Source: Alsobacter sp045348435
Lineage (GTDB): Bacteria; Pseudomonadota; Alphaproteobacteria; Rhizobiales; Beijerinckiaceae
Reading direction: 5' to 3'
Assembly: GCF_045348435.1 (NCBI RefSeq)
Contig: NZ_CP157484.1
Span: forward strand, 5,394,001 to 5,458,000
Length of the DNA stretch: 64,000 nt
The position numbers were made by a program, and so were the translations under genes. Each line of letters starts with the position of its first letter. Positions within the stretch are counted from its first letter, which is position 1. Shown here piece after piece: positions 40,051 to 47,444 of the stretch. Under the pieces are notes generated by a model. It was not told where the DNA came from, did no database searches, and saw only the letters and a program-made list of their open reading frames with translations.

Positions 40051-40514
40051 GAACGGACGTCGCGAGCCTGCGCGTCGGCGTCGAACGGCTGCCGCACGCC
40101 GAGGGCCTGCCGCTGCCCCGCTACGAGACGGAGCACAGCGCCGGGCTGGATTTGCTCGCCGCCATCGGCGAAAATGAAAAAATCACGTTGGAAAGCGGGA
40201 AATGGGTGCTTGTCCCGACGGGCCTGAAGCTCCACCTCCCTGAGGGGCATGAAGGGCAGGTCCGACCCCGGTCCGGACTGGCCCTGAAGCACGGCGTCAC
40301 GGTGCTGAACGCGCCGGGCACCATCGACGCGGACTATCGCGGCGAGGTGGGCGTGATCCTGGTGAATCACGGCCCTGCGCCGTTCGTGATCAACCGGGGC
40401 ATGCGCGTCGCCCAGCTGGTCGTCGCCGCGGTGACGCGGGTGCGGCTGGCGGAGGAGGGCGCGCTCGAAAAGACCGGGCGCGGCCAGGGCGGATTCGGAT
40501 CGACGGGTGTCTGA
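40041..40514 (+). CDS. dut: dUTP diphosphatase
   Basis: A 157-residue trimeric dUTPase that hydrolyses dUTP to dUMP, keeping uracil out of DNA and feeding thymidylate synthesis. The five family motifs are seen: AGLDLLA, RPRSGLALKHG, GTIDADYRGEVGVILVN, RVAQLVV, and the C-terminal arm GRGQGGFGSTG. It overlaps coaBC by ten bases; coaBC-dut adjacency is widely conserved. A small AT-rich stretch inside it (around 40170-40200) is unlike its surroundings but stays in frame and within the family. Confidence 0.96.
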   Translation: MGVGTDVASLRVGVERLPHAEGLPLPRYETEHSAGLDLLAAIGENEKITLESGKWVLVPTGLKLHLPEGHEGQVRPRSGLALKHGVTVLNAPGTIDADYRGEVGVILVNHGPAPFVINRGMRVAQLVVAAVTRVRLAEEGALEKTGRGQGGFGSTGV

Positions 40515-40541
40515 CGCTCGTCCCCAGGGAGGAGCTGACGG

Positions 40542-40988
40542 ATGATCCTGTTGTCGAGACGAAGCCTGTTGGCCATCGCGGCCGTGGTGGACATCGCGCT
40601 GCATGCGCGGCCCTCACCGGTCGCCGCCAAGATGCTGGCGGTTCGGCACAATCTTCCGCCGCGCCATCTTGAGACCATGTTGCAGGCGCTCGTCAGGGCA
40701 GGGATCCTGAAAGGGGTGCGCGGCCCTCGCGGCGGCTACGAGATCGCCCGCGAGCGCCGCCGCATCACGGCCGGCGACATCGTCCGGGCCGCGATGGCCT
40801 CCACGGGCGAGGACTCCATGCCGCCCGCGCCGGAGTCGCGCCTGGTCGACGAGGTGATCGGCCCGACGGTCCAGGGCGCCGGCGAGGCGTTCCTCAAGGA
40901 GCTCGACGCCGTCACGGTCGACGACCTGTGCCGGCGCGCCGACGGGCTCTTCAAGGACGCGCCCGTGACCGCAGATTTCACGATTTAG
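40542..40988 (+). CDS. Rrf2-family transcriptional regulator, likely controlling cysK
   Basis: A 148-residue winged-helix regulator: RRSLLAIAAVVDIALH, LPPRHLETMLQALVRAGILKGVRGPRGGYEIAR and the wing RITAGDIVRAA. It has only one cysteine (in DDLCRRAD), so it lacks the three-Cys cluster-binding set of IscR, NsrR and RirA and should not carry an Fe-S cluster. Cluster-free Rrf2 proteins such as CymR control cysteine synthesis, in that case through contact with CysK. Here cysK follows 79 bases downstream behind nested palindromes. Control of cysK is therefore the best guess, inferred from context. It is 27 bases after dut and has GGAGGAG before its ATG. Confidence 0.85.
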   Translation: MILLSRRSLLAIAAVVDIALHARPSPVAAKMLAVRHNLPPRHLETMLQALVRAGILKGVRGPRGGYEIARERRRITAGDIVRAAMASTGEDSMPPAPESRLVDEVIGPTVQGAGEAFLKELDAVTVDDLCRRADGLFKDAPVTADFTI

Positions 40989-41050
40989 AATTGGATTTAG
41001 AGTTCATTCTCGACGCAGCGTGTGGATAAGTCTAATCCTGTGACCACAGG
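40982..41050 (+). promoter_or_regulatory. cysK control region: direct repeat, DnaA-box-like sequence and palindrome
   Basis: A 12-base direct repeat begins GATTTAGA (40982-40993, 40994-41005). TGTGGATAA at 41021-41029 is a perfect reverse-strand match to the DnaA box TTATCCACA. TCTAAT (41031-41036) may be the -10. CCTGTG-AC-CACAGG (41037-41050) is a perfect inverted repeat 17 bases before the cysK ATG. The palindrome between -10 and start fits a repressor site, plausibly for the adjacent Rrf2 protein. The direct repeat overlaps the Rrf2 gene's own stop. Confidence 0.5.
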
Positions 41051-41067
41051 TTCGATGGAGAGCGACG

Positions 41068-42060
41068 ATGGCCAATCCAGCAGCACTGCACGTCTCGCAG
41101 CAGGGGTCCGAGGCCGCTCCCGGCCGCGGCCGGATCTATGACTCGATCACCGATACGATCGGCAACACGCCCCTCGTCCGCCTGCAGCGGCTGGCGCGTG
41201 AAAAGGGCGTCGGCGCCCACCTCTTGGCCAAGCTCGAGTTCTTCAACCCGATCTCGAGCGTGAAGGACCGCATCGGCGTCAACATGATCGACGCCCTGGA
41301 GGCGTCCGGCGCGATCCAGCCCGGTTCGACCCTGATCGAGCCCACCTCGGGCAACACCGGCATCGCCCTGGCCTTCACGGCGGCGGCGCGTGGCTACAAG
41401 CTCATCCTGGTCATGCCGGAATCGATGTCGGTGGAGCGGCGCAAGATGCTGGCGCTCCTGGGCGCGCAGCTGGAGCTGACGCCGGCGCCGCTCGGCATGA
41501 AGGGCGCGATCGCCCGGGCCGAGGAGCTGAAGGCGGCCACGCCGGGCGCGGTGATCCCCCAGCAATTCGCCAATCCGGCCAATCCTGAAATCCACCGCCG
41601 CACGACCGCGGAGGAGATCTGGAACGACACCCATGGCGAGGTGGACTACTTCGTGTCGGGCGTCGGCACGGGCGGCACCATCACGGGCGTCGGCCAGGTG
41701 CTGAAGCCGCGCCGGCCCACCCTCAAGGTGGTGGCGGTGGAGCCGGAGGATTCGCCGGTCCTGTCCGGCGGGCAGCCGGGTCCGCACAAGATCCAGGGCA
41801 TCGGCGCCGGGTTCGTGCCGCAGGTGCTGGACCGCTCGATCATCGACGAGGTGATCACGGTCGGCAACCAGACCTCCTTCGACACCGCGCGGCATCTCGC
41901 CCGCCTCGAAGGGATCCCGGTGGGCATCTCGTCCGGCGCGGCCGTGGCGGCGGCGCTCGAGATCGCGGCCCGGCCGGAGGCGAAGGGCAAGAACATCGTC
42001 ATCATCATCCCGTCCTTCGCGGAACGGTATCTGTCGACGGCGCTGTTCGAGGGTCTCTGA
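41068..42060 (+). CDS. cysK: Cysteine synthase (O-acetylserine sulfhydrylase)
   Basis: A 330-residue PLP enzyme that makes cysteine from O-acetylserine and sulfide. PLP is bound by Lys66 in ISSVKDRIG. The substrate loop PTSGNTGIALAF, the phosphate-binding GTGGTITGVG and the SSGAAVAAALE region are intact. The first 20 residues (up to GRGRIYDSI) are an extra tail ahead of the normal family start. The C-terminus (IPSFAERYLSTALFEG) is that of CysK and not of CysM. It follows an Rrf2-family gene and a palindrome-rich promoter region. Homocysteine or phosphoserine use cannot be excluded by sequence. Confidence 0.94.
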   Translation: MANPAALHVSQQGSEAAPGRGRIYDSITDTIGNTPLVRLQRLAREKGVGAHLLAKLEFFNPISSVKDRIGVNMIDALEASGAIQPGSTLIEPTSGNTGIALAFTAAARGYKLILVMPESMSVERRKMLALLGAQLELTPAPLGMKGAIARAEELKAATPGAVIPQQFANPANPEIHRRTTAEEIWNDTHGEVDYFVSGVGTGGTITGVGQVLKPRRPTLKVVAVEPEDSPVLSGGQPGPHKIQGIGAGFVPQVLDRSIIDEVITVGNQTSFDTARHLARLEGIPVGISSGAAVAAALEIAARPEAKGKNIVIIIPSFAERYLSTALFEGL

Positions 42061-42078
42061 CCCCGGGACGGACGGGAC

Positions 42079-42097
42079 GGGCGGCGCGACGCCGCCC
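42079..42097. terminator. Hairpin between cysK and the convergent dehydrogenase gene
   Basis: A perfect 8-bp GC stem (GGGCGGCG and CGCCGCCC) with a CGA loop lies 18 bases after cysK and 9 bases before the end of the convergent gene. No T-run follows on either strand, so it may only protect or pause transcripts. Confidence 0.4.
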
Positions 42098-42105
42098 GCG
42101 CCCGA

Positions 42106-43101
42106 TCAGAGCATCGCGGGCAGGACGCGGTCCGGCGGACGGTGCCCGTCCATGAAGGTCTTGATGTTGACGATGACCTTCTCGCCCATGTCGACGCGCC
42201 CCTCGATGGTGGCGGAGCCCATGTGGGGCAGCACCACGACCTTGTGCTGGCGCGCCAGCTTGAGGGTTCGGGGCGAGATCGCCGGCTCGTGCTCGAACAC
42301 GTCCAGGCCCGCGCCGGCGATCTCGCCGGCCTCAAGCATCCGGGTGAGGGCGTTCTCGTCGATGATCTCGCCGCGCGCCGTGTTGACCACGATGGCGTCG
42401 CGCTTCAGCAGCTTGAGCCGGCGCGCCGACAGGAGGTGATAGGTCGCGGGGGTGTGCGGGCAGTTGACCGACACCACGTCCATGCGGGCCAGCATCTGGT
42501 CCAGCGAATCCCAGTAGGTCGCCTCCAGGGCTTCCTCGATCGCGGCGGCCACGCGCCGGCGGTTGTGATAATGCACCTGCAGGCCGAACGCCTTGGCGCG
42601 GCGCGCCAGCGCCTGGCCGATACGGCCCATGCCGACGATGCCGAGGCGCTTGCCGGTGATGCGGTGGCCCAGCATCCAGGTCGGCGACCAGCCGTTCCAG
42701 GTCTCGTCGGGGATGACCCGGGCGCCCTCCGCGATGCGGCGGGCGACGGCCAGGATCAGCGCCATGGTCATGTCCGCCGTGTCCTCGGTGAGGACGCCCG
42801 GCGTGTTGGTGACCGTGATGCCGCGCGACAGGGCCGTCTGCACGTCGATATTGTCGACGCCGTTGCCGAAATTGGCGATCAGCCGCAGATTCTCTCCCGC
42901 CTGCGCGAGCAGCGGAGCGTCGATCTTGTCGGTGACGGTCGGAACCAGGACGTCCGCGGTCCTGACCGCCTCGACCAGCTCGGCCGGCGACATGGGCGCA
43001 TCCGTGACGTTGAGCCTGGCGTCGAACAACTCACGCATGCGGGTCTCGACCACGTCGGGCAGCTTCCGGGTCACGACGACGAGCGGCTTCTTCTTGGTCA
43101 T
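42106..43101 (-). CDS. D-2-hydroxyacid dehydrogenase, probable D-glycerate dehydrogenase/glyoxylate reductase
   Basis: A 331-residue NAD(P)-dependent dehydrogenase. The Rossmann motif GMGRIGQALARRAKAFG is near residue 154. The catalytic Arg lies in NTARGEIIDE, and Glu and His in the C-terminal region (FEHEPAISP, VVVLPHMGSAT). NFGNGVDNIDVQTALSRGI and the MTKKKPLVVVTRKLPD start resemble the GyaR glyoxylate/hydroxypyruvate reductases of Hyphomicrobiales (serine-cycle or photorespiration-like metabolism). A cofactor site with NRRRV after the Rossmann strand suggests NADPH use. I start at ATG 43101; the frame is open for 18 more codons. It is convergent with cysK. Confidence 0.85.
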   Translation of the reverse strand: MTKKKPLVVVTRKLPDVVETRMRELFDARLNVTDAPMSPAELVEAVRTADVLVPTVTDKIDAPLLAQAGENLRLIANFGNGVDNIDVQTALSRGITVTNTPGVLTEDTADMTMALILAVARRIAEGARVIPDETWNGWSPTWMLGHRITGKRLGIVGMGRIGQALARRAKAFGLQVHYHNRRRVAAAIEEALEATYWDSLDQMLARMDVVSVNCPHTPATYHLLSARRLKLLKRDAIVVNTARGEIIDENALTRMLEAGEIAGAGLDVFEHEPAISPRTLKLARQHKVVVLPHMGSATIEGRVDMGEKVIVNIKTFMDGHRPPDRVLPAML

Positions 43102-43304
43102 TGTCGGCGGTCCCCCACCCCGCGGTTCGGCCCGAAGAGCGGGCGCATTCACCAAGCGTTAACGATGCGCGGGGGACAACGGGAGGGTCCCCGCGCGCCG
43201 CACAGGCCAAGTCTTGTCCAGGCGAGTCCTGTCTAGCGATGCGACGGCGGAAACACAACGCCCGGTCACCGGGACAATAGATCTAGAACCCGCGGTTCGT
43301 CTCC

Positions 43305-43844
43305 ATGCGCTCGATGCCCCCCTTCTTCGCCCGCACCCTGGCCGTCGCCGCCGCCCTGTTCTGCGCCTGGGGTCCGTCGCCGATCCTGGCCGCGGACGGC
43401 ACCAGCGCCGGAACCGCGTCCGGCCTCCCGGTGCCGCGATTCGTCAGCCTGAAGTCGGACCGGGTGAACCTGCGCGAGGGTCCGTCCAAGGACCACCGCA
43501 CGAGCTGGGTGTTCCAGCGCGCCGGGCTGCCCGTCGAGATCACGGCCGAGTTCGAGACCTGGAGACGCATCCGCGACTCCGACGGCGCGGAAGGCTGGGT
43601 GCTGCACAGCCTGCTGTCGGGCCGGCGCACCGGCCTGGTCGCGCCCTGGTGGAAGCAGGGACCGCTGGCGCTCTACAACCGGGCCAACCTGAAGGGCGAC
43701 GTCGTCGCGCAGCTCCAGCCGGGCGTGCTCGGCACGCTGAAGACCTGCGACGGCCAGTGGTGCCGCGTCATCGGGCCGGGCTTCGACGGCTGGATGCCGC
43801 AGAACAAGCTGTGGGGCGTCTATCCGAACGAGAAGGTGGAGTAG
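43305..43844 (+). CDS. Exported SH3-domain protein
   Basis: A 179-residue secreted protein. The N-terminus is a signal peptide (Arg, then LAVAAALFCAWG, cleavage likely after ILAA near residue 30). Two bacterial SH3-like repeats follow: one from SLKSDRVNLREGPSKDH through EGWVLHSLL, another from KGDVVAQLQPGVLGTLKTC to DGWMPQNKLWGVYP. Such domains usually bind cell-wall peptide or act as adaptors in the periplasm; the family (DUF1058-like) has no fixed function. Two Cys near residues 147 and 152 could form a disulfide. It stands alone, divergent from the dehydrogenase and convergent with irr. A second Met three codons on is an alternative start. Confidence 0.82.
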   Translation: MRSMPPFFARTLAVAAALFCAWGPSPILAADGTSAGTASGLPVPRFVSLKSDRVNLREGPSKDHRTSWVFQRAGLPVEITAEFETWRRIRDSDGAEGWVLHSLLSGRRTGLVAPWWKQGPLALYNRANLKGDVVAQLQPGVLGTLKTCDGQWCRVIGPGFDGWMPQNKLWGVYPNEKVE

Positions 43845-43869
43845 CCGTCGCGGCGATCCGGCCGCAGCC

Positions 43870-44391
43870 TCAGCCCTTCTTGCGCAGCCGCACGATCACG
43901 TCGACGCGGGCGATCTCCATGCCGGGCGGCGGCTCGGGCAGGGAGGCGACCTCCACCTCATGCCCCTCGATGTCGTGGAGCGTGTTCTCGCCCTCGACGA
44001 AGAAGTGGTGGTGGTTGCTGACATTCGTGTCGAAATAGGTCTTGGCCCCGTCCACCGCGACCTCGCGCAGCAGCCCCGCCTGGGTGAACTGGTGCAGCGT
44101 GTTGTAGATGGTGGCCAGCGACACCGGCACGCGGGCCTTGGCGGCCTCCTCGAACAGCACCTCGGCGGTGACGTGCCTGTCGCCGCGGGCGAAGAGCAGC
44201 CAGCCCAGCCCCACGCGCTGGCGCGTCGGGCGCAGGCCCGCCTGCCGCAGCTTGCCGCGCAGGTCGTGGAAGGGGCAGCCGCTCTGGTTCGACCACCCGC
44301 CCGCCTGAGCCGCGGGCGCGCCCGCCCTGGCGCCGGCGGAGCCGAGCGCAGGGATGCCCTGGCGACGAGCGGAATGGCTGAAATCCGTCAT
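43870..44391 (-). CDS. irr: Iron response regulator Irr (Fur family)
   Basis: A 173-residue Fur-superfamily regulator. The N-terminal SGCPFHDLR is the heme-regulatory Cys-Pro motif known from Bradyrhizobium Irr, where heme binding triggers degradation. The DNA-binding part RQAGLRPTRQRVGLGWLLF and VSLATIYNTLHQFTQAGLL, and the metal/heme-binding histidine run in SNHHHFFVEGE, are characteristic of Irr and not of Fur or PerR. Irr globally controls heme synthesis and iron uptake under iron limitation in Hyphomicrobiales. I start at ATG 44391, 38 bases from a good promoter. The start is divergent from fabA, leaving about 220 bases for control of both. Confidence 0.9.
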   Translation of the reverse strand: MTDFSHSARRQGIPALGSAGARAGAPAAQAGGWSNQSGCPFHDLRGKLRQAGLRPTRQRVGLGWLLFARGDRHVTAEVLFEEAAKARVPVSLATIYNTLHQFTQAGLLREVAVDGAKTYFDTNVSNHHHFFVEGENTLHDIEGHEVEVASLPEPPPGMEIARVDVIVRLRKKG

Positions 44392-44428
44392 GGGGTGCGC
44401 GCGAACCGTGATTGTGAAGATCCTGCAT

Positions 44429-44457
44429 ATCATAAGAACGGCGGACCGTCGCCGCAA
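44429..44457 (-). promoter_or_regulatory. Promoter of irr
   Basis: On the minus strand TTGCGG (44457-44452) is followed after exactly 17 bases by TATGAT (44434-44429), 38 bases before the irr ATG. No clear ICE-type or Irr palindrome is visible beside it. Confidence 0.6.
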
Positions 44458-44609
44458 CCCAGGGAAAATGTGGGGACGCCGCCCGGGACGCTTCGACCTC
44501 TTGCGGCTTTCGATGCGCGATCCGCTGTGCTACCACCTTGCGCGAAATCGGGCGTGTCCGGCAGGACCACGCCTCATCTTCCATGACGGGAACGGAGCCC
44601 CTCGGGGAC

Positions 44610-45122
44610 ATGCAGCAGCGGTCGACCTACGAATACGAGGATCTTCTCGCCTGCGGACGCGGCGAGATGTTCGGGCCCGGCAACGCCCAGCTTCCTCTTC
44701 CGCCGATGCTCATGTTCGATCGGATCGCCGAGATCAGCGAGACCGGCGGACCGAACGGAAAAGGCCTGATCCGCGCCGAGCTCGAGGTCCGTCCTGATCT
44801 CTGGTTCTTCCAGTGCCACTTCAAGGACGATCCCGTGATGCCGGGCTGCCTCGGCCTCGACGCGTTGTGGCAGCTCACCGGCTTTTATCTTGGCTGGCTG
44901 GGCGCGGAAGGCCGCGGCCGCGCGTTGGGAGTCGGCGAGGTCAAGTTCTCCGACCAGGTCCTGCCGAGCGTCAAGAAGGTCGTCTACGGCGTCGATCTCA
45001 AGCGGGTGTTCCGCTCGAAGCTCGTGCTGGGCGTCGCCGACGGCTGGCTGGAGGCCGACGGCCGCCGCATCTACGAAGCCAAGGATCTGCGGGTCGGGCT
45101 GTTCAAGACCGCCGGAGCCTGA
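44610..45122 (+). CDS. fabA: Bifunctional 3-hydroxydecanoyl-ACP dehydratase/isomerase
   Basis: About 170 residues. Dehydrates 3-hydroxydecanoyl-ACP and isomerises the product to cis-3-decenoyl-ACP, the branch point to unsaturated fatty acids. The motif LLACGRGEMFGPGNAQLP, LPPMLMFDRI, the catalytic His in FFQCHFKDDPVMPGC and the Asp in GLDALWQLTGFYLGW are intact. Start choice: ATG 44610 gives the usual family length and has GGAG 12 bases upstream; ATG 44583 would add nine residues. fabB follows 90 bases downstream, then fabI. FabA with FabB is the anaerobic unsaturated fatty acid pathway. Confidence 0.95.
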   Translation: MQQRSTYEYEDLLACGRGEMFGPGNAQLPLPPMLMFDRIAEISETGGPNGKGLIRAELEVRPDLWFFQCHFKDDPVMPGCLGLDALWQLTGFYLGWLGAEGRGRALGVGEVKFSDQVLPSVKKVVYGVDLKRVFRSKLVLGVADGWLEADGRRIYEAKDLRVGLFKTAGA

Positions 45123-45212
45123 GGCCCCTGGATACCGCCCCGTTCATCCTCGTTTGAATCTTCGCCCGGGTCTCGACGAGCTCGCCGGGCGCCATGGGAA
45201 GGAGCCGACACC

Positions 45213-46436
45213 ATGAAGCGCGTCGTCGTGACCGGCATGGGCATCGTCTCATCGATCGGAAACACCACCCAGGAGGTCCTCGCATCGCTGCGCGAGGCCA
45301 AGTCCGGCGTCGTCCGGGCCGACAAATACGCCGAACTCGGCTTCCGCTGCCAGGTCCACGGCGCGCCGACGCTCGACCCGTCCGAGCTGGTCGACCGCCG
45401 CGCCATGCGCTTCCACGCCACCGGGACGGCCTGGAACCACGTCGCGATGGACCAGGCGATCCGCGACTCGGGCCTCGAGGAGAGCGACATCTCCAACGAG
45501 CGCACCGGCATCATCATGGGCTCCGGCGGCCCGTCCGCCCGCACCATCGTGGAGGCGGCCGACATCGCCCGCGACAAGGGCCCCAAGCGGATCGGCCCCT
45601 TCGCGGTGCCCAAGGCGATGTCGTCGACGGCCTCCGCCACGCTCGCCACCTGGTTCAAGCTGAAGGGCGTCAACTATTCGATCTCGTCGGCCTGCGCGAC
45701 GTCGAACCACTGCATCGGCAACGCCTACGAGATGATCCAGTACGGCAAGCAGGACGTCATGTTCGCCGGCGGCTGCGAGGAGCTCGACTGGACGCTCTCG
45801 GTGCTGTTCGACGCCATGGGGGCGATGTCGACCAAGTACAACGACCGCCCGGCGGTCGCCTCCCGCGCCTATGACAAGAACCGCGACGGCTTCGTCATCG
45901 CGGGCGGCGCCGGCGTGCTGGTGCTGGAGGAGCTGGAGCACGCCAAGGCGCGCGGCGCGCGCATCTACGCCGAGATCGTCGGCTACGGCGCCACCTCGGA
46001 CGGCTACGACATGGTGGCCCCGTCGGGCGAGGGCGCGATCCGCTGCATGCGCCAGGCGCTGGCCGGCGTGAAGGGCCCGATCGACTACATCAACCCGCAT
46101 GCGACCTCCACGCCCGTCGGCGACCAGAAGGAGATCGAGGCCATCCGGCAGGTCTTCGGCTCGGGCGAGAAGTGCCCGCCGATCTCCGCCACCAAGTCGC
46201 TCACCGGCCATTCGCTGGGCGCCACCGGCGTGCAGGAGGCGATCTACTCGCTCCTGATGATGCAGAACGGCTTCATCTGCGAGAGCGCCAACATCGAGGA
46301 GCTCGATCCCGAATTCGCGGACATGAACATCGTCCGCAAGCGGATCGACAACGCCAGGCTCGGCACGGTCCTGTCCAACTCGTTCGGTTTCGGCGGCACC
46401 AACGCCACCATCGTGATGAAGCATCCGGACGCCTGA
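45213..46436 (+). CDS. fabB: 3-oxoacyl-ACP synthase I
   Basis: A 407-residue KAS I condensing enzyme that elongates acyl-ACP and is needed with FabA for unsaturated fatty acids. The catalytic Cys is in SSACATSNHC near residue 163, and the two active-site His are in INPHATSTPVGD and KSLTGHSLGA. VVVTGMGIVSSIGN and the C-terminal NSFGFGGTNATIVM are typical. Placement between fabA and fabI confirms KAS I over KAS II (FabF). GGAAGGAG precedes the ATG. Confidence 0.96.
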   Translation: MKRVVVTGMGIVSSIGNTTQEVLASLREAKSGVVRADKYAELGFRCQVHGAPTLDPSELVDRRAMRFHATGTAWNHVAMDQAIRDSGLEESDISNERTGIIMGSGGPSARTIVEAADIARDKGPKRIGPFAVPKAMSSTASATLATWFKLKGVNYSISSACATSNHCIGNAYEMIQYGKQDVMFAGGCEELDWTLSVLFDAMGAMSTKYNDRPAVASRAYDKNRDGFVIAGGAGVLVLEELEHAKARGARIYAEIVGYGATSDGYDMVAPSGEGAIRCMRQALAGVKGPIDYINPHATSTPVGDQKEIEAIRQVFGSGEKCPPISATKSLTGHSLGATGVQEAIYSLLMMQNGFICESANIEELDPEFADMNIVRKRIDNARLGTVLSNSFGFGGTNATIVMKHPDA

Positions 46437-46465
46437 GGCGCCCTTCCCCGAACCAGGAGAACGGC

Positions 46466-47332
46466 ATGTCCTCGTTCATGTCCGGCAAGCGCGGCCTCAT
46501 CATGGGCGTCGCCAACGACCACTCGATCGCGTGGGGCATCGCCAAGAGGCTCGCCGAGCACGGCGCCGAACTGGCCTTCACCTATCAGGGTGAGGCGCTG
46601 CGCAAGCGGGTCGCCCCGCTGGCCGAGAGCCTGAACCCGGACAAGAGACGCGGCCCGGCCCTGGTGCTGCCCTGCGACGTGGAGGACATCGCCTCGGTGG
46701 ACGCCGCCTTCGCGGCCCTGAAGGACGCCTGGGGCTCCATCGACTTCGTGGTCCACGCCATCGGCTTCTCCGACAAGAACGAGCTGAAAGGGCGTTACGC
46801 CGACACCTCGCGCGAGAACTTCTCGCGCACCATGGTGATCTCCTGCTTCTCCTTCACGGAGATCGCCAAGCGGGCCGCGGCCCTGATGCCGAACGGCGGC
46901 TCGCTCGTCACGCTGACCTATGGGGGCTCCACCCGGGTCATGCCGAACTACAACGTCATGGGCGTCGCCAAGGCGGCCCTCGAGGCCAGCGTTCGCTATC
47001 TGGCGAGCGATTTCGGGCCGCAGGGCGTCCGGGTCAACGCGCTCTCGCCCGGCCCGGTGCGGACGCTCGCCGGCGCCGGCATCACCGACGCGCGGCTGAT
47101 GTTCAACTACCAGAAGCGGCACGCCCCGCTCCGGCGGACGGTGTCGATCGAGGAGATCGGCGGTTCGGCGCTCTATCTCCTGTCCGATCTCTCGGCGGGC
47201 GTCACAGGCGAGATCCACTATGTGGATTCCGGCTACAACATCATCTCGATGCCCGCGCCCGACGCCCTGAAGACGGTGGACGCCGCCGAGACTGCCGCCG
47301 AGGCGCAGGCCGCCGGCGAAGCGGCCGAGTAG
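46466..47332 (+). CDS. fabI: Enoyl-ACP reductase (NADH)
   Basis: A 288-residue short-chain dehydrogenase-type enzyme that reduces trans-2-enoyl-ACP in the last step of each elongation cycle; target of triclosan. GLIMGVANDHSIAWGIA is the FabI-specific NAD-binding start. The active Tyr and Lys are in MPNYNVMGVAKAALE, and the SPGPVRTLAGAGI loop is present. It starts at ATG 46466 with AGGAGA upstream, 29 bases after fabB. The last 25 residues (from about APDALKTVDAAE) form an Ala/Glu-rich tail beyond the normal family end. Confidence 0.95.
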   Translation: MSSFMSGKRGLIMGVANDHSIAWGIAKRLAEHGAELAFTYQGEALRKRVAPLAESLNPDKRRGPALVLPCDVEDIASVDAAFAALKDAWGSIDFVVHAIGFSDKNELKGRYADTSRENFSRTMVISCFSFTEIAKRAAALMPNGGSLVTLTYGGSTRVMPNYNVMGVAKAALEASVRYLASDFGPQGVRVNALSPGPVRTLAGAGITDARLMFNYQKRHAPLRRTVSIEEIGGSALYLLSDLSAGVTGEIHYVDSGYNIISMPAPDALKTVDAAETAAEAQAAGEAAE

Positions 47333-47444
47333 CCAGCGCCCCCATGACCTCTGCGCGGCGGAGCCCTGCCCGCCGGGCCCTCGCCTTCGCGGCGCTGCGC
47401 GCTAGACTCCCGACCAGCCCGCATCACCCGAGCCCCCGACCGTC

